64,000 nt of DNA. Source: Candidatus Kuenenia stuttgartensis (lineage in GTDB: Bacteria; Planctomycetota; Planctomycetia; Isosphaerales; Isosphaeraceae). Below, piece by piece: positions 55,998 through 64,000 of this stretch; positions within the stretch are counted from its first letter, which is position 1, and each line of letters opens with the position of its first letter. The notes under the pieces are model-generated. The model made no database searches and was not told the origin of the DNA. It worked only from the letters and a program-made list of their open reading frames with translations. Both the position numbers and the translations under genes were made by a program. The DNA lies in assembly GCA_945865635.1 (NCBI GenBank), contig CAMBEP010000008.1:1-64000 (forward strand), read 5' to 3'.

Positions 55998-58280
55998 ATG
56001 TCAAGAGCCACGGCAAAACGGAATCGAGCAGTAGGCCCGACGATCGTTCACCGCCGCGATTCTGTGGATATCCATACCCCTGCAGGTTTTGGTGGAGATT
56101 CAATCGCTATCGGGCTTTTTTCAGGCCTGATTTCCGCGAGATTGCTCTGGCCGAGCGAGGATGCCTATGAAGGCACAGGCCTTTCATGGTGTCTTTGGGT
56201 GATCGCTGCGGCACTCGGTTTCAGCGCGATTCGAATCAAGCGAGAAGATTTTCAATTCCGGTTCAATCTTGCGGATCTCGCTGTTGTCGCCATGGTTTTG
56301 GTCGTCATGCTTTCCACCGGCAGGGCGATGGATCATCGGCCGGCCACAAACATGGGCTGGGAGTGGATGGCCATGGGGGTCGCCTATCTGGTTCTCAGGC
56401 AGATTCCCCATCATTCGGATCAATCTCTGGGCTTGGTCTGGTCCCAGATTTTAATGGTGACGGCACTTGCGTGTTACGGTATTTTCCAGACCACTGTGGA
56501 ATTTCCAGAACTTCGAAGTGCCTATAATGCCAATCCGGAACGCACTTTGATGAGTCTCGGAATCAATCCGGATTCACCGAGTCGCAAAGCGTTCGAAGAC
56601 AGGCTTCTAGGTTCCAATGAGCCGATGTCCACCTTCGCCCTGGCCAACTCCCTCGCGGGTGTTCTGGTGGGTCCGCTGGTCATCCTGTTTGGCCTTTTAT
56701 TTGACCAGCTCCTGAAAACAAATCAAAAAATCAGTTCCAAGATGGCATCGATTGTTCCATTATTCATCATCCAAGGCATGATTTCGCTCTGTTTATTATG
56801 GACCAAAAGTCGCAGTGCCTGGCTGGGTCTGATTGCCGGCATTGGCATGACGAGCTTGTTTCTGCTGCGTAAAACCCGGTTGCAATATGTTGTCAGGATC
56901 ATTGTTCCATTTGGATTTTTTGCCGTTGGCCTATTCCTGATTGGCCTGGCTTCAGGCCGTATGGATTTGCTGGTCTTGACAGAGAGCGTAAAAAGCCTGC
57001 GCTATCGAGTGGAATACTGGGTTGCCACCTGGAGCATCATTCAACAGGGCAGCAACTGGCTTTGGGGTGTTGGGCCGGCGAACTTTGCCTATTATTACAT
57101 GCAATTCAAATTGCCTCAGGCCAGTGAAGAGATCAGCGATCCTCATAACGTCTTTCTCGAACTTTGGGTCACGGCGGGTATTTTTGCCCTGATTCTATTT
57201 GTTTTAGCTGTTGCCATAACCATTTGGTATGTCAGCAAATCCAAAGTCTCTGAAGAGCGGATTCAGACGGATTACGAAACCATGGCTTCAGGACGAAATA
57301 TCAGGAAGTTGACAGCCGCATCTGCCTCGGCCTTTCTGATTGCCCCCATACTGGGTGGCTGGAACTTATTTCAGGACGATCTTTTAAGGCGATGGCTCGT
57401 ATTGAGCCTTGCCTGGCTTTTTGCCTGGATGGTTTCAGGTGCCATCTTCAAAAACTGTGTGGTGCGAGCAGAGCATCTCATGGCCGCACTAATTTCACTG
57501 CTGGTCACATGGCTGGCTGCCGGTGGAATTGGGTTCCCGAGTGTGGCTCTTGGATTTTGGCTTTTGATGGCCATAGGATTAAATCTGGGAGACGATCGCT
57601 GGCGGCAGGCTCCAACCAAAGTTGTATTTGATATCAAGCTCTTGAGATTTTTGCCCGTGGTGGCTTGTGTGGCAGTTTTTGGTGGTTTTCTGGGCGCAAC
57701 CATCCCGTTCTGGAAAGCTGAAAGTTCAAGAGCATTAGCCACGGAGTTGCTCATGGGGCCTGCTCCGAAAATCTCCGCAGCTCGTCAGCAATTACTCATG
57801 GCCATTGAAGCCGACCCAAAAGATGCATCGGCTTTTGTGAAACTGGCCGAATTGGAATATCAAAGCTGGCGTGCGGATGGCTCCAGGCCAGAATCGTTTG
57901 AGGCAACCTCCATCAAAATTCAGGCTGCATATCAGAATGCACTTTTATTACCGAGAAATCCATTTGCAGTGACAATCTGGCGGCGTCAGGCAGGCTTCAT
58001 CGCCATGATGCTTCGGCAGTCGGGCGATCGCATTCCACCGGCTCAGCAAATTGCACTTACGGCCAAGCGTGCAAAATGCTTGCGCACAGCATCCACACTC
58101 TATCCGACAAGTTCACAGATTTTCGCGGAACTGGCAGAGATAGACTTCTCACTGGGCCTGGCCGATCAAGCGAAAGGCTCGGCCAAAAAGGCGTTGGAAC
58201 TCTCGGACATCAATCCCCATGCCGACAAAAAACTTGATCCTGCAACGCAATTGAAATTGAAAACCATTCTCAGGCAGTAA
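55998..58280 (+). CDS. O-antigen ligase-like polytopic protein with C-terminal repeats
   Basis: A 760-residue inner-membrane protein with about 12 hydrophobic segments. TKSRSAWLGLIAGIGM (about 268-283) and WGVGPANFAYYYMQFKLP, followed by SDPHNVFLELWVTAGI (about 357-390), are hallmarks of the O-antigen ligase/polymerase (Wzy_C) family, including the periplasmic loop with conserved Arg/His. A soluble C-terminal region (about 590-760) has TPR-like helices (AIEADPKDASAFVKLAELEY, LYPTSSQIFAELAEIDFSLG). Members join glycan chains to lipid or protein acceptors, or polymerise them. The C-terminal repeats suggest a partner-binding role, as in protein-glycan ligases, but this is inference. It is preceded at 19 bases by the small membrane gene. 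Confidence 0.85.
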   Translation: MSRATAKRNRAVGPTIVHRRDSVDIHTPAGFGGDSIAIGLFSGLISARLLWPSEDAYEGTGLSWCLWVIAAALGFSAIRIKREDFQFRFNLADLAVVAMVLVVMLSTGRAMDHRPATNMGWEWMAMGVAYLVLRQIPHHSDQSLGLVWSQILMVTALACYGIFQTTVEFPELRSAYNANPERTLMSLGINPDSPSRKAFEDRLLGSNEPMSTFALANSLAGVLVGPLVILFGLLFDQLLKTNQKISSKMASIVPLFIIQGMISLCLLWTKSRSAWLGLIAGIGMTSLFLLRKTRLQYVVRIIVPFGFFAVGLFLIGLASGRMDLLVLTESVKSLRYRVEYWVATWSIIQQGSNWLWGVGPANFAYYYMQFKLPQASEEISDPHNVFLELWVTAGIFALILFVLAVAITIWYVSKSKVSEERIQTDYETMASGRNIRKLTAASASAFLIAPILGGWNLFQDDLLRRWLVLSLAWLFAWMVSGAIFKNCVVRAEHLMAALISLLVTWLAAGGIGFPSVALGFWLLMAIGLNLGDDRWRQAPTKVVFDIKLLRFLPVVACVAVFGGFLGATIPFWKAESSRALATELLMGPAPKISAARQQLLMAIEADPKDASAFVKLAELEYQSWRADGSRPESFEATSIKIQAAYQNALLLPRNPFAVTIWRRQAGFIAMMLRQSGDRIPPAQQIALTAKRAKCLRTASTLYPTSSQIFAELAEIDFSLGLADQAKGSAKKALELSDINPHADKKLDPATQLKLKTILRQ

Positions 58281-58329
58281 GAATCTTGCTTTATCCTCTT
58301 GTCAACTTATGATGAATGATTGAGATTTA

Positions 58330-59484
58330 ATGATGGAAAATCCGACAGCAAATCGTCTCAACTTTGGTCCACGACATGGCTTTGATCGTCCTTCCGGAAA
58401 AATCATTCGACTTACTCTCCAGCTCGCTTTTGTACTCGCATTATTTCATCAGATCTCCAAGCCACAGGTATGGGAATCCATCTTTGGAAATCATAATCCG
58501 GGCTCTGTCCAGGCCCCCACACCGGGCACGGCCTTGATCGATCCGGAATTGCCTCCCCCGGCCTTGCCCGCAGGCATGTTTCTTGCCGCCCAGAATCCAG
58601 AAAAAATTAAAGAGAATATCAATCAGTTTAAAGACGAGCCGAAAACGGAGATTCTCAACGGGGTGGATCAGGATTCTCCGGGCCCGATTCGCACACCATT
58701 AGAAGACTTGCCATTCCTGCTGGAAACGACGACGGATCTGGATCGTGACCTGCCTCCCGCTCTGTATTATCATTTTCTGGACAAAGCACGAAATGCAAAA
58801 GTCGATCAACTGATTGCAGATTCACGTCAGGATGTGACTTTCAGTCATCTTTATCAGGACCCGCGTCAGGACCCCAAAAAATATCGGGGTCAGCTTCTCC
58901 AGATCACTGGAACCGTGCGCAGGGCTTTGTCATTTGACGTCCCGCCCAATGCTTACGGCTTAAAAAAGCGTTACGAGCTTTGGATCTTCACAGAGGATTC
59001 CGGAAAATTTCCGTGGGTGGTCGAACTTTCAGAGCTGCCACCCGGATTTCCGATCGGTTCCAAGATCCAGGAAAAAGTGGTCACTGCCGGCTATTTCCTG
59101 AAATTATGGGCTTATCGGGCTCAGGACGGATTCCGATCCGCACCCGTATTGCTGGGTCATGGCTTGAACTGGCAGCGAACAGAGTTGATCCGAGCCCGCT
59201 TCGAGCGCAAGTTTGCATGGGCGATGGGATTGTTTCTGGGCATTTTTTTGCTCGTGCTGATTTACCGCCTCTTTAGCTGGCGAAATGACGACCGATTATT
59301 GAAGCAACACAAGTCTATTTCAAGTCTTACAGATCGCATGGCAGATTTGCCAGACAAGCTCGACCTGAGTTCGGGGGTTTTTCCTGAGCCGCAATTCGAC
59401 TATATTGGCGAAAAGAATGGCTCGAAGTCAGTTCAGATCAACCAGAACGATGAGCATGGCGGATCAGCGGGCCACAACATTTGA
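58330..59484 (+). CDS. Membrane protein with central OB-like domain, function unknown
   Basis: A 384-residue protein with two membrane helices (about 25-42, IIRLTLQLAFVLALFHQI, and about 296-316, AWAMGLFLGIFLLVLIYRLF) flanking a periplasmic region. A Pro-rich stretch (about 60-85) leads to a beta-rich segment (about 170-285) with YRGQLLQITGTVRRALSFDV, KRYELWIFTEDSGKFPWVVE and GSKIQEKVVTAGYFLKLW, a pattern that reads like an OB fold. The cytosolic tail (about 320-384) is polar and may be disordered. I do not recognise a named family. It follows the O-antigen-ligase-like gene by 49 bases, so an envelope or glycan role is possible. Confidence 0.7.
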   Translation: MMENPTANRLNFGPRHGFDRPSGKIIRLTLQLAFVLALFHQISKPQVWESIFGNHNPGSVQAPTPGTALIDPELPPPALPAGMFLAAQNPEKIKENINQFKDEPKTEILNGVDQDSPGPIRTPLEDLPFLLETTTDLDRDLPPALYYHFLDKARNAKVDQLIADSRQDVTFSHLYQDPRQDPKKYRGQLLQITGTVRRALSFDVPPNAYGLKKRYELWIFTEDSGKFPWVVELSELPPGFPIGSKIQEKVVTAGYFLKLWAYRAQDGFRSAPVLLGHGLNWQRTELIRARFERKFAWAMGLFLGIFLLVLIYRLFSWRNDDRLLKQHKSISSLTDRMADLPDKLDLSSGVFPEPQFDYIGEKNGSKSVQINQNDEHGGSAGHNI

Positions 59485-59520
59485 AATCGCTCTCACAATC
59501 GCTTCAAGGATCCTGCAAAC

Positions 59521-60516
59521 ATGAGTCGTCCCATACGCGTGGCCGTCAGCGGTGCCAATGGTAATATCGGCTACGCCTTGATCTTCCGTCTTGCATCGGG
59601 CCAGATTTTCGGGTCTGAGACACAAGTCAGCCTGCGTCTGCTTGAGGTCAGCCAGTTTCTGCCCAATTTGGGCGGTACGATCATGGAACTGGAAGACTGT
59701 GCATTTCCAACCCTTTCCGATGTCAAAGCATCCGACAAAGCCGAAGAAGCGTTTGGCGATGCCGACTGGGTCATACTGGTGGGCGGAATGCCGCGTAAGG
59801 ACGGGATGACCCGCGCCGACCTGATTCGTGCCAATGGCCCGATTTTTACAGGCCAGGGCAAGGCGATCAACGAATCGGCCAGTGCCGATGCCCGCGTACT
59901 GGTGGTTGCCAATCCATGTAATACCAATTGCCTGATTGCCAGAAGCCATGCTCCAAGAATCAAGCCTGAGAATTGGTTTGCCATGACCCGGCTGGACCAG
60001 AATCGGGCGGCCAGCCTGCTGGCAGACAAGGCCGGCGTGAATGTTGGCCAGGTCGCGCGCATGAATATTTGGGGCAACCATTCGGACACCCAGTATCCGG
60101 ACTACAAAAACGCCCTTATAGGTGGCAAGCCGGTCTCAGAAGTCATTACAGACCACACATGGCTTGAAGAGATGTTTATCCCCACCGTGGCCAAGCGTGG
60201 AAGTGCCGTGATCAAGGCCCGTGGAGCCAGTTCAGCGGCATCTGCCGCCAATGCCGCTTTGGGGCATGTCAAAAGTGCTGTCAATCCGACTGCGGCTGGC
60301 GATTGCTTCTCTGCAGGCATTGTTTCAAGTGGAGAATATGGGATCCCCAGCGGCGTGATTTATTCCATGCCACTATTCTCAGCGGATGGCAAGTCGTACA
60401 AAGTGATCGACGATTTTACGATCGACGCTGCCGCCAGGGCTCGGATCGATGCCAGTGCTGCCGAACTTGTCAGCGAACGCGATGTGGTCAAAGACTTGCT
60501 GGGGCCAGCCGTCTGA
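59521..60516 (+). CDS. mdh: Malate dehydrogenase
   Basis: A 331-residue NAD-dependent malate dehydrogenase of the TCA cycle. The nucleotide loop is VSGANGNIGYALIFRLASG (10-27). Substrate arginines are R92 and R98 (GMPRKDGMTRAD) and R162 (TRLDQNRAA), and the D159/H187 catalytic pair lies in LDQNR and IWGNHSDTQYPD. The length and the IWGNHS motif fit the cytosolic/Thermus-type group (MDH type 2) rather than the LDH-like group. The Arg at 92 favours oxaloacetate over pyruvate. It begins 36 bases after the preceding gene with no strong ribosome site visible. Pathway partners are not in the window. Confidence 0.95.
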   Translation: MSRPIRVAVSGANGNIGYALIFRLASGQIFGSETQVSLRLLEVSQFLPNLGGTIMELEDCAFPTLSDVKASDKAEEAFGDADWVILVGGMPRKDGMTRADLIRANGPIFTGQGKAINESASADARVLVVANPCNTNCLIARSHAPRIKPENWFAMTRLDQNRAASLLADKAGVNVGQVARMNIWGNHSDTQYPDYKNALIGGKPVSEVITDHTWLEEMFIPTVAKRGSAVIKARGASSAASAANAALGHVKSAVNPTAAGDCFSAGIVSSGEYGIPSGVIYSMPLFSADGKSYKVIDDFTIDAAARARIDASAAELVSERDVVKDLLGPAV

Positions 60517-60624
60517 CCAGATGGAGTGGAACGAATTTACGGGATCGGCGGCTGTTGTGATCTTTGAGCACCAGTCGCTGATTCTGGTTGAACTGTTGAA
60601 TTGAAACCTCATGGATCCACAATC

Positions 60625-61815
60625 ATGATTTATCGCCGATTTGGTCGAACCGAACTACAGATGCCGGTTTTCTCGTGTGGCGGGATGCGTTATCAGCACT
60701 CCTGGAAAGATGAGGAAGCCGAAGGCATTACCAGCGAGGGCCAGGCCAATCTGGAAGCGACCATTCGCAGGTCCGTCGAATTGGGCATTAACCACATTGA
60801 AACGGCTCGTGGATACGGCACGTCCGAAATCCAGCTTGGTCGAATCCTGCCGAAACTGGATCGGGACAAAATCATTGTTCAAACCAAGGTTGCTCCTTGC
60901 GACGATTCAGCCGAGTTTCGAAAGACATTCGACCACAGTATGAGCCTGCTTAAGCTCGATCATGTGGAATTGCTGGGTCTGCATGGAGTGAATAACCAGG
61001 AATTCTTTGATTGGGCCATGCGTCCGGGTGGTTCGCTGGATGAAGCCGAAAAACTACGTAAAGCAGGCCGGGTCAGACACATTGGCTTCTCAACACATGG
61101 GCCAGTGGATTTGATCATTCAAGCCATTGAATCTGGTCGGTTTGATTATGTAAATCTACATTATTACTGGATTTATCAAAACAACTGGGCTGCTGTGGAA
61201 GCGGCAACCAGGCACGATATGGGCGTCTTTATCATTAGCCCATCGGACAAGGGCGGCATGCTCTATCAGCCGCCAGAGAAGCTGGTGAATCTTTGCAAGC
61301 CTTTATCGCCTATGGTCTTCAACGATCTTTTCTGTCTCTCTCATCCGCAAATCCACACGCTTTCGATTGGGGCCGCAAAGCCATCAGATTTTGATGAGCA
61401 TGTCGAAGGCCTGAAATCTCTTCAGGAAGCTGAAGCGGTGCTTGCTCCGATTTTGATCAAGCTTTCGGAAGCCTATCAAGAAGCCCTTGGTGCGGAATGG
61501 CTTGCGAGCTGGCAAAATGGGTTGCCCAAGTGGGAGCAGACTCCAGGCAACATGAATCTGCCAATCGTGATCTGGCTTTGGAATCTCTTGAAGGCCTTTG
61601 ACCTGAAGGAATACGCCAGAATGCGATATAACCTTCTGGGCAATGGTGGTCACTGGTTCCCCGGCCTGAATGCAGAGAAACTCAATGAAGTCGAGTCGCT
61701 GATCCATAACCAGCTTGAAGGCTATCCATACCGCGATAAAGCCATTGCAATCCTGAAAGAGATGCATTCCCTCGTCGGTGGAGAGGCTGTAAAGCGACTC
61801 TCTACGATTGACTGA
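60625..61815 (+). CDS. Aldo/keto reductase family protein
   Basis: A 396-residue oxidoreductase of the aldo/keto reductase superfamily, NADPH-dependent in known members. FGRTELQMPVFSCGGMRYQH opens the barrel. Of the catalytic tetrad, Y64 (GYGTSE), K88 (IVQTKVAP) and H120 (LLGLHGVNN) are present, while the usual Asp is E59 (NHIETARGYG). Relatives with this change include a branch found in bacteria that often lacks a tested substrate. The C-terminal 100 residues (about 295-396) are an added helical region of unknown purpose. The ATG at 60625 places the barrel start correctly. A nine-bp hairpin overlaps the stop codon and separates it from a convergent gene. Confidence 0.85.
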   Translation: MIYRRFGRTELQMPVFSCGGMRYQHSWKDEEAEGITSEGQANLEATIRRSVELGINHIETARGYGTSEIQLGRILPKLDRDKIIVQTKVAPCDDSAEFRKTFDHSMSLLKLDHVELLGLHGVNNQEFFDWAMRPGGSLDEAEKLRKAGRVRHIGFSTHGPVDLIIQAIESGRFDYVNLHYYWIYQNNWAAVEAATRHDMGVFIISPSDKGGMLYQPPEKLVNLCKPLSPMVFNDLFCLSHPQIHTLSIGAAKPSDFDEHVEGLKSLQEAEAVLAPILIKLSEAYQEALGAEWLASWQNGLPKWEQTPGNMNLPIVIWLWNLLKAFDLKEYARMRYNLLGNGGHWFPGLNAEKLNEVESLIHNQLEGYPYRDKAIAILKEMHSLVGGEAVKRLSTID

Positions 61816-61829
61816 TCCAAATCAGTCAA
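61808..61829. terminator. Hairpin between convergent genes
   Basis: A perfect nine-bp stem (TTGACTGAT / ATCAGTCAA) with loop CCAA overlaps the stop codon of the aldo/keto reductase gene and lies 38 bases after the end of the leftward glycosyltransferase gene. It is A+T-rich and without a T-run. Confidence 0.5.
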
Positions 61830-61866
61830 AGCTTGCAAGGCAGTCGGCCCAATCCCCGGAAGTTCA

Positions 61867-63165
61867 TCAGTTGAGCTCCGGGGAACGTTTGAAAGCGATT
61901 CTCAGAATTCTTGTAAAGCCTTCGCCAGTCAGAATCATTGCAGGTAAGATCACAGCCAGACGATATCGGCTTGATCCGACAAACAGAAGATGCATCAGTG
62001 CAGTAAAAAAAAGTGGCGACAGAACCCAAAAAACCATCCTTTGATGCAGGTTCTTCCAGAAACCCAAAAGCATCAAACCCCACACAGGCCAGACAATCAG
62101 CAAACAGGTCGCCTTGACAACGAGAGGCACTTTGGCCGAATCATTGGGCCAAGCCGACCAAAAACGTATTTGTTTTTGGATTGCCAACCGAGCAATCCGG
62201 TTCGGATTATCCTGTATTGCTTGATAAGATAAAAACTTCCAGAGATCGTCCTGGGCAGTCTCCGACAAATCGCGATACTCCAGATCCGCCACAAATGACA
62301 TGTCGCTGGATCCGGTCGCAGTGGGCTGGAGACCGTCGTAAAGACTGGCTCCACCCCAGGTTCCACCAAGGGAAGTCCTACCTATGACCGATTCATTACG
62401 AGCCATCCAGGGCACAATAGGCAAAGCCCATCCCGCCTGAATCAGCAACAGGCTGGCAAGGACCAGCAAGCCGTGTTTTTGCGACGAGATCAGCCACAAA
62501 AATGATAAGTCAAGAATGGCGATAAAGGGGAGCCAAGCCGGACGAATGAGTGTCAGAACTCCCTGTAAAACACCTAATAATATGTAATGAAAGTAGTTGT
62601 GCTTAATCAAAGAGAGGTTTTGAATGCTTTTCAAGGCTTTGACCCAAACCAGAACGAAGAGCACCAATAATGGCGTAAAAATTGATTCTGTAAGAAGTAA
62701 CGGTGTTGAGACGATCTGGAATGGGTCAAAGGCCAGAAATGTAGAGCTCCAGCGGGCGGATTGTTCTGAGAAACCGACGACTTTCGCAAGCTTATAAAGC
62801 CATAAAATTCCGCAGACGCTTAAAATCGATTGCCCGATTCGGATTGGTAAAGCCCATTCTCCGAAAATTGCAATCCATCCAGCGAGCCAGGCCGGATATC
62901 CGGGTGTTCTTAGTGCATAGTGTGGAACATCCCACTGATAAACAACATACGTAGTCCCATTGGCGATTGACTTGGCGTATTCCCAATAAATTGGAGTATC
63001 ACCAAAGAGGCAGACAGTCCCGCGTCGGGTTGCGACGATTTGAATCAGAACGGAGCAGGCAATTCGCAGAATGAATGCAATATTAATTATCCATACCAGC
63101 TTGGGCCCAGATTTGATGAGCGAATCGATTTGGCGGGCCATGTTCAGGCGAAATGGTTGTGTCAT
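61867..63165 (-). CDS. Membrane glycosyltransferase, GT39/ArnT-like
   Basis: A 432-residue polytopic protein with about 10 hydrophobic helices. A first periplasmic loop holds an acidic FGDTPIYWEYAKSI (the catalytic-site Asp position) and ALRTPGYPAWLAG, which is characteristic of the PMT/ArnT/GT39 group that transfers sugars from polyprenyl phosphate. LAFDPFQIVSTPLLLTESIF and VGSSRYRLAVILPAMIL are further family-like stretches. The acceptor is unknown: lipid A, protein or another glycan. Its ATG shares its A with the TAA of tilS (TAATG), so the two are translationally coupled. The extended frame upstream to 63264 lies inside tilS and is not used. Confidence 0.82.
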   Translation of the reverse strand: MTQPFRLNMARQIDSLIKSGPKLVWIINIAFILRIACSVLIQIVATRRGTVCLFGDTPIYWEYAKSIANGTTYVVYQWDVPHYALRTPGYPAWLAGWIAIFGEWALPIRIGQSILSVCGILWLYKLAKVVGFSEQSARWSSTFLAFDPFQIVSTPLLLTESIFTPLLVLFVLVWVKALKSIQNLSLIKHNYFHYILLGVLQGVLTLIRPAWLPFIAILDLSFLWLISSQKHGLLVLASLLLIQAGWALPIVPWMARNESVIGRTSLGGTWGGASLYDGLQPTATGSSDMSFVADLEYRDLSETAQDDLWKFLSYQAIQDNPNRIARLAIQKQIRFWSAWPNDSAKVPLVVKATCLLIVWPVWGLMLLGFWKNLHQRMVFWVLSPLFFTALMHLLFVGSSRYRLAVILPAMILTGEGFTRILRIAFKRSPELN

Positions 63166-64000
63166 TAAGCAGGCTCCGATTTCATAACGTTTGTCAGATG
63201 CCATGCGGAGCGACTTTCTGGAGTAATTTTGACGCGATCGGCAATGCGATGCCCTACGACCCAAATGACCCCAATTTGGTCATACATGACCCAGGTCTGT
63301 TTTTTGAGGTGATTCGAAACGCCCTGGATCCGTAAAAAATCGACAAGTTTCTGATGGTGCCCACTCAAGCCAAGAGGGTCGAATTTCTCTCCATCCGCTG
63401 GATGCTTGAGAAAGACCGGCGGTATGACCTTTTCCGGATCGATCACAGCTTCCATGGATGGCTCCATCGCGACGATTTCCCGGATTTCCGGAATCTTTAA
63501 TAACAGCGTTGCTTGCAGATTCCATTGGTCGACCACCACCCGGCCTGGCCAGTCAAACGAAATGATTTTTGGGTCGTCAACATCAAAATCGGGAATGATA
63601 GGCGTGGTAGGATCCGCGAGCTGAATCGATACATCCATGCCTGATCTGGTTGCTTGAATATGACCTGGCAATTGATAAACCGAGCCGTCTAGGGTCTGCT
63701 TCGAAAATAACCAGCGGTTAAGCCTGACCCAATGCTGGAACGACATTTCGCGCATCGGCCAGCACATTTCCAGCCAAATTTTACGAAGAATCTGACGCCT
63801 TGATCGAGCGGATCCTGCCTTGCGGAATCGGCGGATCTGAATCCGGCACGTGTTGGTTTCCCTGTCCAATACTGTGCAGGTCTGGAGTCGTTCAAGAATG
63901 ATCTGGCCGAGTTCATCCTGTTCTTCTCGCGCAAGATCGGCCAATCGACCCAAGGCTTGAGTGAATTGTGGATTAAGTCGATTTTGGATGAGCGGGATTA
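63165..64000 (-). CDS. tilS: tRNA(Ile)-lysidine synthase, C-terminal part
   Basis: The 3' part of a gene that continues beyond the right edge of the window. The frame stays open to the last base, so the start at 63953 suggested by a TTG codon is not real. The last 75 residues match the TilS C-terminal domain: GEKFDPLGLSGHHQKLVDFL, then VSNHLKKQTWVMYDQIGVIWVVGHRIADRVKITPES. The upstream part fits the middle domain (NPQFTQALGRLADLAREEQDEL). TilS forms lysidine at C34 of tRNA-Ile(CAU), needed to read AUA codons. The catalytic PP-loop N-terminus is outside the window. It is directly coupled to the membrane glycosyltransferase gene. Confidence 0.88.
   Translation of the reverse strand, partial: IPLIQNRLNPQFTQALGRLADLAREEQDELGQIILERLQTCTVLDRETNTCRIQIRRFRKAGSARSRRQILRKIWLEMCWPMREMSFQHWVRLNRWLFSKQTLDGSVYQLPGHIQATRSGMDVSIQLADPTTPIIPDFDVDDPKIISFDWPGRVVVDQWNLQATLLLKIPEIREIVAMEPSMEAVIDPEKVIPPVFLKHPADGEKFDPLGLSGHHQKLVDFLRIQGVSNHLKKQTWVMYDQIGVIWVVGHRIADRVKITPESRSAWHLTNVMKSEPA

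Noticed and set aside
1-64000. tRNA, rRNA, CRISPR, transposon or prophage features
   Set aside because: Looked for on both strands; no cloverleaf, repeat-spacer array, transposase or integrase motif could be supported.

Overview
The window reads as chromosomal DNA from a member of the Planctomycetota. The evidence is a PEP-CTERM sorting protein, a PQQ-type dehydrogenase fused to several CxxCH haem sites, a periplasmic sulfatase, DUF1573 and CBM9-like secreted proteins, a very large TPR/FG-GAP/UnbV-like protein, an AsmA-like giant, and many frequent but weakly conserved secreted proteins. Base composition looks moderate (a little over 50% G+C by eye), apart from an A+T-rich patch around 14.8-15.84 kb. 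I see no tRNA, rRNA, CRISPR array, transposase or phage gene. Genus cannot be assigned from what is visible.

Layout. 1-6.2 kb: the end of a PEP-CTERM protein, a multihaem sugar dehydrogenase overlapping an arabinokinase-N-type glycosyltransferase, and a D-2-hydroxyacid dehydrogenase. 6.3-14.8 kb: six co-directional genes that form the most unusual block: an FHA-GGDEF diguanylate cyclase, a divergent FliF-like membrane ring protein, a short FliG-like partner, a membrane GTPase ending in a C2-like domain, a membrane protein whose N-terminus resembles GTPase-associated (GAP1-N-like) proteins, and a ClC channel/antiporter. No other flagellar gene is present. 14.8-16.5 kb: two secreted orphans, the first in A+T-rich DNA. 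16.5-24.1 kb: gltD and gltB (glutamate synthase) and a LysR regulator, all leftward. 24.1-31.1 kb: small unknown genes, a DUF1573 protein, a sulfatase, glucose-6-phosphate isomerase and a Tat-exported SMP-30 protein. 31.4-35.7 kb: an MHS-family transporter with a zinc alcohol dehydrogenase, facing a methyltransferase/CBM9-like pair.

35.9-43.2 kb: glutamine synthetase, a class I type HMG-CoA reductase, an AsmA-like protein and KDPG aldolase. 43.5-53 kb, all leftward: the TPR/FG-GAP giant, a nitrilase-family hydrolase, a Gly/Tyr-rich secreted protein, a polytopic membrane protein, and a class IV aminotransferase paired with a sulfotransferase-like protein. 53-64 kb: GNAT acetyltransferase, prolyl-tRNA synthetase, a small membrane protein, an O-antigen-ligase-like protein with C-terminal repeats, an OB-like membrane protein, malate dehydrogenase, aldo/keto reductase, a GT39-like membrane glycosyltransferase and the 3' part of tilS.

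How they fit together. GltBD and GlnA give the GS-GOGAT route of ammonium assimilation, and the LysR gene just upstream of gltB is a natural candidate regulator. Pgi, Eda and Mdh are scattered central-carbon genes. The two strongest leads for new biology are the FliF/FliG-like plus GTPase/GAP1-like membrane block (6.3-13.4 kb) and the sulfotransferase-like/aminotransferase pair (51.1-52.9 kb), whose two halves correspond to a fused protein known in plants.
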